From Sepiola atlantica (taxonomy: Eukaryota; Mollusca; Cephalopoda; Sepiida; Sepiolidae), in contig OY744544.1 in NCBI GenBank assembly GCA_963556195.1, positions 49,464,325 to 49,528,324 of the forward strand: 64,000 nucleotides of DNA, given 5' to 3'. The notes under the pieces are model-generated. The model was not told the origin of the DNA. It saw nothing but the letters and a program-made list of their open reading frames with translations, and ran no database searches. Each line of letters starts with the position of its first letter. Position 1 is the stretch's first letter. Positions 24,376-35,822 of this stretch are shown piece after piece. The translations under genes were made by a program, and so were the position numbers.

Positions 24376-25117
24376 AAAAGAACATGGTTTTGGTTGTTTA
24401 ACATCCAAACATGCCTCCCAAAATCCAACCTCTGGTCCCCGTTCTGGGAGGTGGTAACAGGGTAAAACAGTGTAAATGCTTAGGAGGTTATGGATGTAAC
24501 TTTACACCAGTTATTATAGCCCGTTTCACTCTGTATAACCCTGGCTAACAAGGCTCTGGTAATGTATTCTTCAACTATTTTGTTTCAAACAAGTATTTTT
24601 ATTTGCTTGCTATTTAATCTATTAGTCTGTCGATGTTACATTCAATAAACAGCATGTGTATTATTCTATTAACTATGCAACACCATATAAATACTGCTAC
24701 ATGATATAAACCAAACCATGCACACAGATGAAGCAAGGGAGACAGTCGGACAGATAGGGGAAAACAGTCATTATCAGAGAAAATATTTTTGTTTACTTTT
24801 TTGGTGCACATTCTTTTTTTTATAATTATTTTCACTTTCTAAGTAAATGTTTGAAAACTATTAGCACTGAAACTTAGTGAAAACAATGGCACTTTGGTGA
24901 GAAGTGAAATGACTGTATAGTCCCATTGAGACTCCCTCGTGAATATAGTAAAGCACCTCACCCAACAGGCAATAGTAAATACATCTCCTATTAGAAAGTT
25001 ACACAAAGGAAAACGTCAACACAAATTTACACTAGAGTATTGATTTACTCCTCTCCAGGAGTTAGGCACAAGGCCAGTTTTTATCTTACTCCCACAAGTC
25101 GGGTTGGGAAAATGGGG

Positions 25118-26043
25118 TTTAAAAATTGCCTGGGCAGCCCCGTCGGCATTCCCCGGTAGGGGCGCCTCAGGCAGTAAGCAATAAACTTACTCCTCCCCAA
25201 AGAGTGGAGGCAAAGCCTGGGAAGGTGGACCTACTAGAACTGCACAGGACAGACCCATAGACCGGCGTAAATCAAGCCCCGAAGGCCAAGACGATACCAG
25301 TTTATGGGGTGCAGTATCAATCGGAACAGATACTACACTTTAATCTTAGCCAAAAGGCGTTATTTAACCCCCACCCACAATAGGAATATGTGACACAAGG
25401 ACTGAAAGTGGGATTTGAAAAGCCAGCGCTGGAGAAGGTGAGCACTCTGGCCATTAAAAATTGCTTGGGCAGCCCTGTCGGCATTCCCCGGTAGGGGCGC
25501 CTCAGGCAGTAAGCAATTAACTTACTCCTTCCCAAAGAGGGGAGGTAAAGCCTGGGAGGGTGGACCTCCTAGAACTGCACAGGACAGATCAGACCCACAG
25601 ACCGGCGGAAACCAAGCCCCAGAAGGCCAAGACAATACCGATCTATGAAGTGCAGTATCCATCGGAACAGATACTACACTTTGATCTTAGCCAAAAGGCG
25701 TTATTTAACCCCCACCCACAATAGGAATATGTGACACAAGGACTGACAGTGGGATTTGAAAAGCCAGCGCTCGAGAAGGTGAGCACTCTGGCCATTAAAA
25801 ATTGCCTGGGCAACCCTGTCGACATTCCCCGGCAGGGGCGTTTCAGGCAGCAAGCAATTAACTTACTCCTCCCCAAAGAGGGGAGGTAAAGCCTGGGAGG
25901 GTGGACCTCCTAGAACTGCACAGGACAGATCAGACCCACAGACCGGCGGAAACCAAGCCCCGAAGGCCAAAACAACACCGATCCATGAAGTGCAGCACCC
26001 ATCAGAACAGATACCACACTTTGATCTTAGCAAAATGGCCAAG
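25118..26043 (-). repeat. U2 snRNA-headed repeat array, three units, B-S2
   Basis: U2-like heads at 25324-25358, 25665-25699 and 26005-26040 on the minus strand. Unit order and subtype follow A-S2, but the first head is less decayed than in A-S2 (TTAGCCAAAAGGC). Confidence 0.75.
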
Positions 26044-26306
26044 CTATTTTACTACTAAACAATATCTTAGTTCTGTTTCAGTTTGGAATTGCTTAACAGC
26101 CTGAGACCCCCCAGTACCAGAAAATCTCAATTGAAGCAGCCTTTTTCAATAGAGTACAGCATTTGTTCTTTGTAATTATATATCTTTTACTACAAAACTA
26201 TCTATTTTTAAACAAACTGCATTTTATCCTTTTCTATTCACAATTCAGAACACCTTTTAAATAGATTCCTTTATGTTCTATATATTTGATGCTTTCTTTC
26301 CTTCAG

Positions 26307-26505
26307 ATTTGATTATCAGAGTCCGGCTTTACCACAATTTAAATTAAGAGAAATTCAGACTACCCATTATCTTATGCATGGATTAATAGACACCATTTAT
26401 TCTTATAAACACAGGACTCACTGCTTCAGTTATTTTTTGTGTTTGTGTGTAATCGTTATGAACAATTTCTTTTTAATACATGACTTTAGTTTGATGTATG
26501 ATTAG
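26307..26505 (+). other. Possible downstream exon, B-S2
   Basis: Copy of the acceptor and 65-codon frame, with TAG at 26503-26505 and the Lys variant shared with B-S1 rather than with A-S2. That suggests conversion between the two segments of unit B. Confidence 0.2.
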
Positions 26506-28125
26506 TAAAAAAAAAATTTAAAAAAAAGATCAGTGATCATCACAAACGAAGGACTCTGTTCTTGCAATAATAACTACGTCATAGCTCTCATGTTTTTAAT
26601 TATCTATTCCTCAAAATCATAAAAGAAAGAACATTCTTTGGGGTGGATTCTTGATGATAGCAAGTCACTAATAAGAACTTAACACAAACATTTCAGTACT
26701 TTCATATTTTGAGTTTTAAAAAGTGATTATTAATGATGTACATTTTTAGCCACATCATTTTGATTACTGTACTCATTCATTTGAATAATATATTTTCTAA
26801 TTTCATCTTCCATTTCAGACAATTTGGTTGTTTTTCTCAATTACATCTTTCATTTAAGTGAATTTGCCTACTTAGTTTCATTAACCACACAAGCTACATT
26901 GTCATCATCGAAATCTCCAGGTTGATTGAAATTTATTTTTATATTCTTTTATATAAAATGAAGACTATAGCAAAAATCTTATTACAAATAATCAAACGGT
27001 TAAAAAAACGTTTTATTACTAAAACATCACGGTTGAACAATGTGTTTCTGTGATTGATATCATTAAGTGCTGCAGTTCCTTTTTTACATTTGTGTTTTTA
27101 TCTTTTGACACAATTACACATTCTCAAAAGACACATTAAAATAAAAATCACCCATTTAAATATAAAATTGTTTTTGTTTTTTTACAATATATTCTTGCTT
27201 GAAAGTGGTGAACAAACTTAAAATAAATGTGTTTCAATATATTGAGCAATAAACTAATCATTTTTCATAAATATGTTAAGCACATTTTTTGACTATTGTT
27301 TTGTTGTTCATGCCTAGGTTTATAATCTGAAACAAACTCAGGAGCAATACATTATTACTGCACTAGGACACTTTCTAAATGTTATATTTTGTAGAAAACA
27401 CTGATCAGTTCCCTAGATGCAACAGATGTGTGCAATAATGCAGTAGGACACTCAAAACATAGTAAATGCTGCATTCGGATGTATTTAATACTCTAGATAG
27501 AGCAAGTATGTGTTATAATATAGTGTGACTCTTAGTATGTCTTATGGTGAATCTAACAGTGCACAATATCATAGAGATAGCATGTGTGTAATTTACTAAT
27601 GGATATATACTAAATCAGTAACTGTTCAATATGTTAGATAGAACAGTGTAAAACTTGGTAAGGTGTACCTGCTTAATCTGTCGGTGTTCTTTACCCTAAA
27701 TACAGCAGCTTTCTGTAAATTCGGTCTATTCTACTTTTAACTAGAATGATCAGTCACCACAATACCACATTTACTCATAACCGTATATTTGCTTTTTGCT
27801 TTATTGAACAAGTTGTAAACTTTCATTCTTTTTAGTTTTTACGGACGTTAACCATCCATCTGAACAAATACTAAACTTTGAATTATTTACTTGCAGAAAA
27901 TATGAAAAAATTACATTCAAAACAAGGCTTTCCAAAGTGTTCTAAAGTAATAAAAATGTATATCCTACTATAACTAGAATGTTAGTCACCACAATACCAC
28001 ATTTACTCATAACACAAATTAGACACAAGACCATCAGAAGTGTGGGAAAGAGTGTCGTCGGTCATCATTGTTCTAACATATGAAAAAAAATTAATATTTC
28101 TATGTTTCTCCAGCTAAGACATTTG

Positions 28126-28462
28126 TTTAAAAGAAAAAATTATTCTTCCCCATTGATACCATTTATTATATTCATATAAAATATTTAATCGGTGATCAAC
28201 CTAGGTTATTTAATCTAACATACACAAACATGAAAGAAGTAAATAGACACCATTATTATCATTAACAAAGACTGCTGTCAGAGGGGCCTGATCAACCTAG
28301 GTTATTTTATCTAACATACACGGACATGAAGAAGTAAATAAACAAACACCCTTATTAACAATACTAATGAAGACAAATATGGTACTTTTAATAGAAATGT
28401 TACATTTTTACTCCAGGGAATGGAGAGGTAGTGCAGAGTTTTGGGGAGGCCTGAAAATAGTG
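28126..28462 (+). repeat. Templated insertion in B-S2, copied from an S1-type segment
   Basis: About 337 bp (TTTAAAAGAAAAAATTATTC to GGCCTGAAAATAGTG) replaces some 13 bp expected after ACATTTGTT. It matches 8422-8757 and 23533-23868, and carries S1-type variants (GATCAACCTAGG, CCTGAAAATAG) where the S2 original at 29070-29405 has GATTGACCTAGG and CCGGAGATAG. Short shared ends (TT, TAGTG) lie at the joints. Confidence 0.75.
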
Positions 28463-29503
28463 GAAGGTTAACATAAAATAGTAAATTCTTTACAGTAAGG
28501 TAACATTGGCATTTTCCCTTTAATGTTATAATTAAACACTGCTTTTAATGTTATCCAGTAAAAGAGAATAGCAAATCAGTCATCATTTTTTTACATTGAA
28601 ATTTAACAAGTTCTAGGCGCTTGATTGTGATAGTGCTCTCTTGGCCTCCTTATTTTAAAAGTGCTCATTATCCTACATAGAACGAGTGTTTAATTAAATA
28701 GAGTTCAATATCCTAGATAGAGCAGATGTGTTTATTATACACACCATAGCACAGGATTAAAAAAAACAAACTGATGTTCGGGGAGCAGTGAAACAGTGAA
28801 ACAGTCAAAGCTGGAGGTTCGGGAAAAGATTCAGAGCTTGCAGTATATGAAAGAGTCACCCTGATGTTTAAGGAGTCGGAGCCAGCTCTTCAGGAAGTAG
28901 TCAGGTCCTAATTGTTCGAGTAGGAGTCAGAGCCTGATGTTCAGGAAAGAGTCAAGGCCTGGAGTTCAACCCGAATGGTATATTACGGAGTCTGAGTAGA
29001 ATGGTTTAGGAAGGGTCCCCATTGTTAGCACTATTATTTATATTCATATAAAATAATGTCTCGATCGGTGAATTTAAAAGAAAAAATTATTCTTCCCCAT
29101 TGATACCATTTATTATATTCATATAAAATATTTAATCGGTGATCAACCTAGGTTATTTAATCTAACATACACAAACATGAAAGAAGTAAATAGACACCAT
29201 TATTATCATTAACAAAGACTGCTGTCAGAGGGGCCTGATTGACCTAGGTTATTTTATCTAACATACACGGACATGAAGAAGTAAATAAACAAACACCCTT
29301 ATTAACATTAATAATGAAGACAAATATGGTACTTTTAATAGAAATATTACATTTTTACTCAAGGGAATGGAGAGGTAGTGCAGAGTTTTGGGGAGGCCGG
29401 AGATAGTGTAGCCAGGGTGAATTGGCAACCATGTACGTGACATCTTTTACTCCTGGCAACTGTGGAAGGAGGGCGACTGGAGAAGTGATCCCCGTGCAAC
29501 GCC

Positions 29504-29681
29504 AATAGGTACGTATATAGTATGCGCACCGGGGCTGTAATAGGTACGTATATAGCATGTGAACAGGGATGGTGATAAGTAAGTACATACCATGCGCACC
29601 TGGGCGACAATAGATACGGATTTAGCATTCACACCAGAGTGGCGATAGGTACTTATATATTATGTACCTATATAGAAGGCA
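29504..29681 (+). repeat. 35-bp tandem repeat, five units, B-S2
   Basis: Same phase and unit number as 14078-14255; the first unit starts at 29507. Confidence 0.75.
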
Positions 29682-29916
29682 CAGACAGAGGTGGTACTTT
29701 TTATAGAAATATGTCATACTTTTGCCCTGGCCAACGTAAGAGGAATGGTGGAGAAGAAACAGCTTTCGCAAAAGGCAAAATGAGAAAGTAGCTGTGAAAT
29801 TGGGCGACCAGAGAAGAGAAAAGTAGAAAGATAAAGAGACGGCTATAGAGAAAGGGAGAGAAATAGAAGTTTGAATATAAAGATGTTACACACGCGATTT
29901 TTCTTCTATTCTATAA

Positions 29917-29944
29917 CCTGAGCAACGCCGGGTAGCCCTGCTAG
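29917..29944 (+). other. Helitron 3' terminus of unit B
   Basis: Identical to 14491-14518: short GC hairpin, then CTAG at 29941-29944, then T. Confidence 0.85.
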
Positions 29945-30083
29945 TATATATATAATATAATAATATATATATAATATAATATATAATATAATATAATATA
30001 TATATATATATATATAATATAATATATATATAATATAATATATATAATATAATATATATATATAATATAATATATATATATAA
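29945..30083. repeat. (TA)n / ATAATAT microsatellite between units B and C
   Basis: 139 bases of only A and T, in TATATAATA-type steps, between the CTAG of B and the TC of C. It is absent from the A/B and C/D joints. It could be an expanded AT insertion site or later slippage. Confidence 0.85.
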
Positions 30084-30465
30084 TCTATTATATAAACGTC
30101 ACCTGTCTGTATGTATGTATGTATGTATGTATGTATGTATGTATGTATGTATGTTGGTCTTCTCCTCCGATACTACCCAACAGACACTTACGCAGATGAC
30201 ATTATTAAAACCAGCCAGCCCCCAGACGTGCTATCTCTGAAAATTGGGGGGAAACGTTCATATTTTCGTATAGAAATGGCTCGAAACGTTGAGGGGGGGG
30301 ATGTTTTAAAAAATCAAGACATAGTACAAAAACGATTTGCGCATGCGTGAAATATATGTCACTTCCTCAATAAGACCATTTTGAACGCGCCAAATATGAA
30401 AAACGTAAGTTTACGTACTTTTTTTATTTGTTTCTGTAATCAACAATTATAAACAACTTAATTTT
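30084..30465 (+). other. Helitron 5' terminal region of unit C with (TATG)n
   Basis: TCTATTATATAAACGTCACC is followed by CTGTCTG, a TATG run (30107-30154) and CTTCTCCTCCGA. TC at the start with A before it fits the Helitron insertion rule. Confidence 0.8.
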
Positions 30466-30481
30466 TATTTAAACAAAAAAA

Positions 30482-30942
30482 TTCGCTAATATTATTTGTT
30501 TATTAAACGTATCGTAAAAAATATATATATATATGAGTTTATTATGCATTCTGTCCTCGTGGGGAGGCAAGTAATAACTGACACAAAAACATTTTTGTTT
30601 AGTTTTCCAACGTGAAACGCAATATATTTTAATAAATAAACAAAAAATAACCGTACATTGGCCTCACCATCCATAATCAACAATTAAGATCGATAATTTT
30701 ATTTACAAATATTTCTATAACTTAATTTTTTTGTTTATTAAACGTATCGTAAAAAAAAAAAACACGATATGACTTTATTATGCAATCTCCCTTCGTGGGG
30801 ACGCAAGTAAATATTTACTTTTCACTTCGTAAGCCAACCCCAAATAAAACGGTAAAACATTTATATGTACACATCTGACTGACAATTGTTCATTCCCCCC
30901 CCCCCAAAAAAAACACAACAAATTAAAATATATTTATTTTAT
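30482..30942 (+). repeat. 5' minisatellite of unit C, two units
   Basis: One type 2 and one type 1 unit, against six units in A and B. The C run is about 11 bases at about 30895-30905. Confidence 0.8.
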
Positions 30943-31847
30943 TCATCTAATTCAGCTCTTATCATTGTTGCTACAATACTAACGTAATAAGTTCAGAAAC
31001 AAAAAAACACTTACAGATTTAGCGATTGTTATTCTATTATTTATTCTTTCTTCGTAGCATTTTCACGTTAGCAAACAGTTTAATTTATTTTGCACAAAGA
31101 ATACACATCAAACATATGATATTATAATACATACTAAACAATATTCCAAATAACTTTTATATTTCGTAGGGGGGGGGATTCAGTTTACACGTATTTTTCA
31201 ATTTTTTTCATTACTTTACATAACAGACACGAGATTACATAATAAAAAATTAAAATAATTATACTCTAACATATAAGATACAATTTTTTTAACGTTTTCC
31301 TTCTGTTAAGAAATATACACCTCAAGAATCAATATATACCAATAATTATACCTTTCACTTCTTTTATAAACAAACAAATATGTGACTTCTACACTATTTG
31401 GACCGGACTGATTAGTTTATACTAAGCAAATACTTTTTACAATTGGGATTTCAATTATCCTTTCATTTTTTTTTTTTTTAAACAAATCTGTGACTTCTAT
31501 ACTATTTGGTAGAATTCGTTCGTAAACTAAGCAAATACTTTTTACAAATGGGATTTCCATTAACGACTATTAGAAAAAAATATTCAAAAAACGACATCCT
31601 TGAATTTTATTGTAATAAATACGCGTGGACATGTATTCAATTTACACGGATTTTCTATTTTCGTCATCATTACACGTAACGGACATCGACTACCTATTAA
31701 CTAAGCCGACGTAATCAAATACGAATTTGTAAACGTCGCTAATTAAATATGATATACTTCTACAAAAAACAAAATGAATAATTCCGATATTTCATATTAT
31801 AATAATTTAAAAAAAAAAAACACCTAACAATTAATATAAAGATTTAC
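30943..31847. other. Unit C-specific spacer segment
   Basis: About 0.9 kb with no counterpart at this place in A or B. It contains a roughly 105-bp direct duplication (GTGACTTCTACACTATTTGG near 31382, again near 31489). Its last 200 bp are a diverged copy of the sequence at 32270-32430 (GTAAACGTCGMTAAT, ATGATATACTTCT), so an older duplication is visible here. No gene seen. Confidence 0.6.
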
Positions 31848-32939
31848 ATTTTACTTATTTACATGAAGTTAAAACAACTGTTACTTATACAGAATTTGAA
31901 CTTTCTTAGAATCGTTTTAAACGATCACTATTGACTAATCACTAACTACTCATTTCATTGATAAATTTTCACTTCAGAAATTTCTGTTGCCTACTTTCAG
32001 AAACTTTTCATTCATACAATAAGATAAATCGATGACTTTACATTCAGTTTGGCACTTCCGGTTGACTCGGTGGAATGAATGGAACTCTTCAATTATTAAG
32101 TCCAAGTGACGTTTGAAATGCAGAACTACCCTTACTTATTACAATAAAAAATGTTCCCCCACCCACCCCCACCTAAATATATAAGACAGCGACTACATAA
32201 TAACGTGCCACCCATTATAAATAATATTACAATATTTTTATAAATAATATTACAATATTTTTAAGTATAAAAACTCATCCGACATAATCAAATATGAATT
32301 CGTAAACGTCGATAATAAAATATGATACACTTCTTTTTAAGGCATTAGAACTTTACACGATAAAAAAACAATTGACAAATTCAGATATTTTCCATTATAA
32401 TAAATTTACAAAAAAAACATTAAACTCACAAAAAAAAATTAAAAAAACAATTGCTGAAATTTTTTAATAAACACTTACTCTGTCTGTGATAAGGGGGCCT
32501 TTTAAAATTAAAGAAGCCTACAGAGCCACATTAAAATCACCCCCCCCCCCCAAACTGCTGCCCTTATATTAAATACATTTTCTTCTTTTTTCAACATACA
32601 CTAATTGACATTAATTTAGACTTAGATTTACCCGTGAGGCGGTGGCAAGCGACATGTTGTCGATAGTGTTCACCACTCGACTACAACAATATTTCTGTTT
32701 CGCACTTACTACAATAACTTCCAGTAGTATTTACTGACCAACACCTCAGATTTGTTTGCCTTTCAAGCTCCAAACGGAAACAGAATTTACGTGCTTTAAA
32801 TAGTAATTAATGCCCCCCTTCATTTGCCCAATTGATACACATCAGAAACATATTACATACAATAACATATCCTTTGGACTTTTAACACAATACATGATTC
32901 AGATCAAAATTGGTTTAATTTCTTGCAAATCAGACGTGA
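31848..32939 (+). other. AT-rich spacer of unit C, no gene recognised
   Basis: Collinear with 1535-2756 of unit A but missing about 155 bp corresponding to 1820-1975. It keeps the ATAAATAATATTAC duplication and a C run at about 32539-32551. Confidence 0.55.
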
Positions 32940-33938
32940 CTAACCTGCCACATTTTCAAGATTTTCATAGCAAGAGTTTTCCATCTAAAGCTAGGTATCC
33001 TTATCCAACTCCTAACGAAAGGAAACATTTTAGGAGTGGTCATAGCATACATGTACACTGTTGAGTGGCAGAAAAGAGGATTGCCACATGCTCATTGTCT
33101 GGTTTGGCTTCAACAAAAATTGAGATCCTCTGACATAGATTCAGTTATCAGTGCAGAAATTCCGGATCCAGTGGCAGATCCGCTTTTACATGATATCATT
33201 AGGCACCATATGATTCATGGACCATGTGGAAACATAAACAGATGTTCACTCTGTCTCAAAGATGGACACTACAGTAAGAGATATCCCAGACACTTCTTGA
33301 GTGAAACTCAATCGGATACAAATGGCTACCCACAATATCGACTATCTCCTTTAGCTGGAGGTTTTGAGACGACAGTTACCCTACCTGGCAACATAACGGT
33401 TCCTGTAGACAACCGATGGGTTGTACCACATAATAAACTGCTTTGTAAGATTTTTGATGCACATATCAATGTTGAATACTGCAACAGCGTGAAATCAATA
33501 AAATACATTTGTAAATATGTAAATAAAGGTAGTGATCAAGCTATCTTCACAATTGAAAGTAATGCTCATGATGAAGTTAAGAGATACGAAACAGGACGTT
33601 ACATATCAACCAATGAAGCCATTTGGAGAATACTTAACTTTCACATACATGTACATCATCCCCCAGTTATTCACCTATCAGTTACTCTAGAAAATGGACA
33701 GCGGATATACTTTACTGAAAGTACTGCAGCAGATAGAGTTGCAAATCCACCTACAACCACTCTAACAGCTTTCTTCAAATTGTGTCAAACAGATTTTTTT
33801 GCACGTACACTTTTTTACTCGGAAGTTCCACTTTATTATACCTGGGACAGTAAAACTAAGCTCTTCAAGCGACCACTGAACTGTGTAGAACACAATAAAA
33901 ATTCCAATATTCATTGTCACCATGTTCTATTTCAGTAA
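32940..33938 (+). CDS. Helitron Rep (HUH endonuclease) domain exon, unit C, partial
   Basis: Open from after a TGA (32937-32939) to TAA (33936-33938), with no ATG start. From the GTG at 33036 it encodes 300 residues, almost identical to unit A. Differences are a 6-bp insertion upstream (TTATCC, near 33001), Cys79 changed to Tyr in the Cys cluster, one residue lost near 101-105 (YRLSPLAGG for YRRLAPLAGG), and Pro for Gln near the end. The HUH motif GLPHAH (33078-33095) and the YICKYVNKG tyrosine motif are intact. As in A, Rep motif 1 and any helicase are missing, and the end overlaps a splice-donor-like GTAAGT (33935-33940). It is the only other unbroken Rep frame in the window; the lost Cys may already impair it. 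Confidence 0.85.
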   Translation, partial: LTCHIFKIFIARVFHLKLGILIQLLTKGNILGVVIAYMYTVEWQKRGLPHAHCLVWLQQKLRSSDIDSVISAEIPDPVADPLLHDIIRHHMIHGPCGNINRCSLCLKDGHYSKRYPRHFLSETQSDTNGYPQYRLSPLAGGFETTVTLPGNITVPVDNRWVVPHNKLLCKIFDAHINVEYCNSVKSIKYICKYVNKGSDQAIFTIESNAHDEVKRYETGRYISTNEAIWRILNFHIHVHHPPVIHLSVTLENGQRIYFTESTAADRVANPPTTTLTAFFKLCQTDFFARTLFYSEVPLYYTWDSKTKLFKRPLNCVEHNKNSNIHCHHVLFQ

Positions 33939-34014
33939 GTAACCAATTTCAAACTCATCAAGAGTTTTCAGAATTCTAATTTCATTTTAACTACATTTTG
34001 TTTATACAAATTAC

Positions 34015-34205
34015 CAATTCTAAAATGACAACTCTCCCAGAGTTTAGAATAATTAAATAATGAATGATGCCCCCCCCCCCGAGTTGAGAATAATTAGAAA
34101 ATGAATGACACATCCACCAGAGTTGAGAATGACTTAAAAATGAATGACACATCTCCAGAGTTGAGAATAACTAAAAATGAATGACAGTTGAGAATTGACT
34201 AAAAG
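34015..34205 (+). repeat. 40-bp degenerate tandem repeat, C-S1
   Basis: Four to five units with GAGTTGAGAAT and a C run of about 12. Confidence 0.6.
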
Positions 34206-34943
34206 AACATGGTTTTGGTTGCTTAACATCCAAACATGCCTCCCAAAATTCAACCTCTGGTCCCCGTTCTGGGAGGTGGTAACAGGGTAAAACAGTGTAA
34301 ATGCTTAGGAGGTTATGGATGCAACTTTACACCAGTTCTTATAGCCCGTTTCACTCTGTATAACCCTGGCTAACGAGGCTCTGGTAATGTATTCTTCAAC
34401 TATTTTGTTTCAAACAAGTATTTTTATTTGCTTGCTATTTATTCTATTAGTTTATCGATGTTACATTCAATAAACAGCATGTGTATCATTCTATTAACTA
34501 TGCAACACCATATAAATACTGCTACATGATATAAACCAAACCATGCACACAGATGAAGCAAGGGAGACAGTCGAAGAGAGAGGGGAAAACGGTCATTATC
34601 AGAGAAAATATTTTTGTTTACTTTTTTGGTGCACATTCTTTTTTTTATAATTATTTTCACTTTCTAACTAAATGTTTGAAAACTATTAGCATTGAAACTT
34701 AGTGAAAACAATGGCACTTTGGTGAGAAGTGAAATGACTGTATAGTCCCATTGAGACTCCCTCGTGAATATAGTAAGGCACCTCACCCAACAGGCAATAG
34801 TAAATACATCTCCTATTAGAAAGTTACACAAAGGAAAACGTCAACACAAATTTACACTAGAGTATTGATTTACTCCTCTCCAGGAGTTAGGCACAAGGCC
34901 AGTTTTTATCTTACTCCCACAAGTCTGGTTGGGAAAGTGGGGT

Positions 34944-35422
34944 TTAAAAATTGCCTGGGCAGCCCTGTCGGCATTCCCCGGTAGGGGCGCCTCAGGCAGT
35001 AAGCAATAAACTTACTCCTCCCCAAAGAGGGGAGGCAAAGCCTGGGAAGGTGGACCTCCTAGAACTGCACAGGACAGACCCATAGACCGGCGTAAATCAA
35101 GCCCCGAAGGCCAGACGATACCAGTTTATCGGGTGCAGTATCCATCGGAACAGATACTACACTTTGATCTTAGCCAAAAGGCGTTATTTAACCCCTACCC
35201 ACAATAGGAATATGTGACACAAGGTCGGAAAGTGGGATTTGAAAAGCCAGCGCTCGAGAGGGTGAGCACTCTGGCCATTAAAAATTTCCTGGGCAGCCCC
35301 GTCGGCATTCCCCGGTAGGGGCGCCTCAGGCAGTAAGCAATTAACTTACTCCTCCCCAAAGAGGGGAGGTAAAACCTGGGAGGGTGGACCTCTTAGAACT
35401 GCACAGGACAGATCAGACCCAA
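34944..35422 (-). repeat. U2 snRNA-headed repeats, truncated array, C-S1
   Basis: One complete U2-like head at 35148-35182 on the minus strand, and bodies on both sides. The second body is cut at CAGATCAGACCC (35422), where a deletion joint lies. Confidence 0.75.
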
Positions 35423-35787
35423 AGATCACTGATCATCACAAACGAAGGACTCTGTTCTTGCAATAATAACTACGTCATAGCTCTCATGTTTTTAATTATC
35501 TATTCCTCAAAATCATAAAAGAAAGAACATTCTTTGGGGTGGATTCTTGATGATAGCAAGTCACTAATAAGAACTTAACACAAACATTTCAGTACTTTCA
35601 TATTTTGAGTTTTAAAAAGTGATTATTAATGATGTACATTTTTAGCCACATCATTTTGATTACTGTACTAATTCAATTGAATAATATATTTTCTAATTTT
35701 ATCTTCCATTTCAGACAATTTGGTTGTTTTTCCCAATTACATCTTTCATTTAAGTGAATTTGCCTACTTAGTTTCATTAACCACACA

Positions 35788-35822
35788 ATCAACCTGGAGA
35801 TTTCGATGATGACAATGTAGCT
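35788..35822 (-). other. 35-bp inversion in C-S1
   Basis: The stretch is the exact reverse complement of 6504-6538 in unit A, in otherwise collinear sequence (ACCACACA to the left, GAAATTTATT to the right). Confidence 0.9.

Larger units (their letters stand above)
14519..29944 (+). mobile_element. Helitron unit B, complete
   Basis: 15,426 bp from directly after the CTAG of unit A to its own CTAG at 29941-29944. It follows unit A base for base over long stretches; the offset is 14880 at the Rep exon and about 15111 in S2. Differences include a frameshifted Rep exon, one additional U2-headed unit in S1 and a templated insertion in S2. Its 5' end (TATAATATAAACG) is a worn version of the TCTATTATATAAACG at the start of unit C. 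Confidence 0.85.
24045..29944 (+). repeat. Segment S2 of unit B
   Basis: Copy of A-S2, sharing its 48-bp deletion (about 27852). It differs by a 337-bp insertion at 28126-28462 and ends at the Helitron 3' terminus. No gene is recognised outside the named features. Confidence 0.8.
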
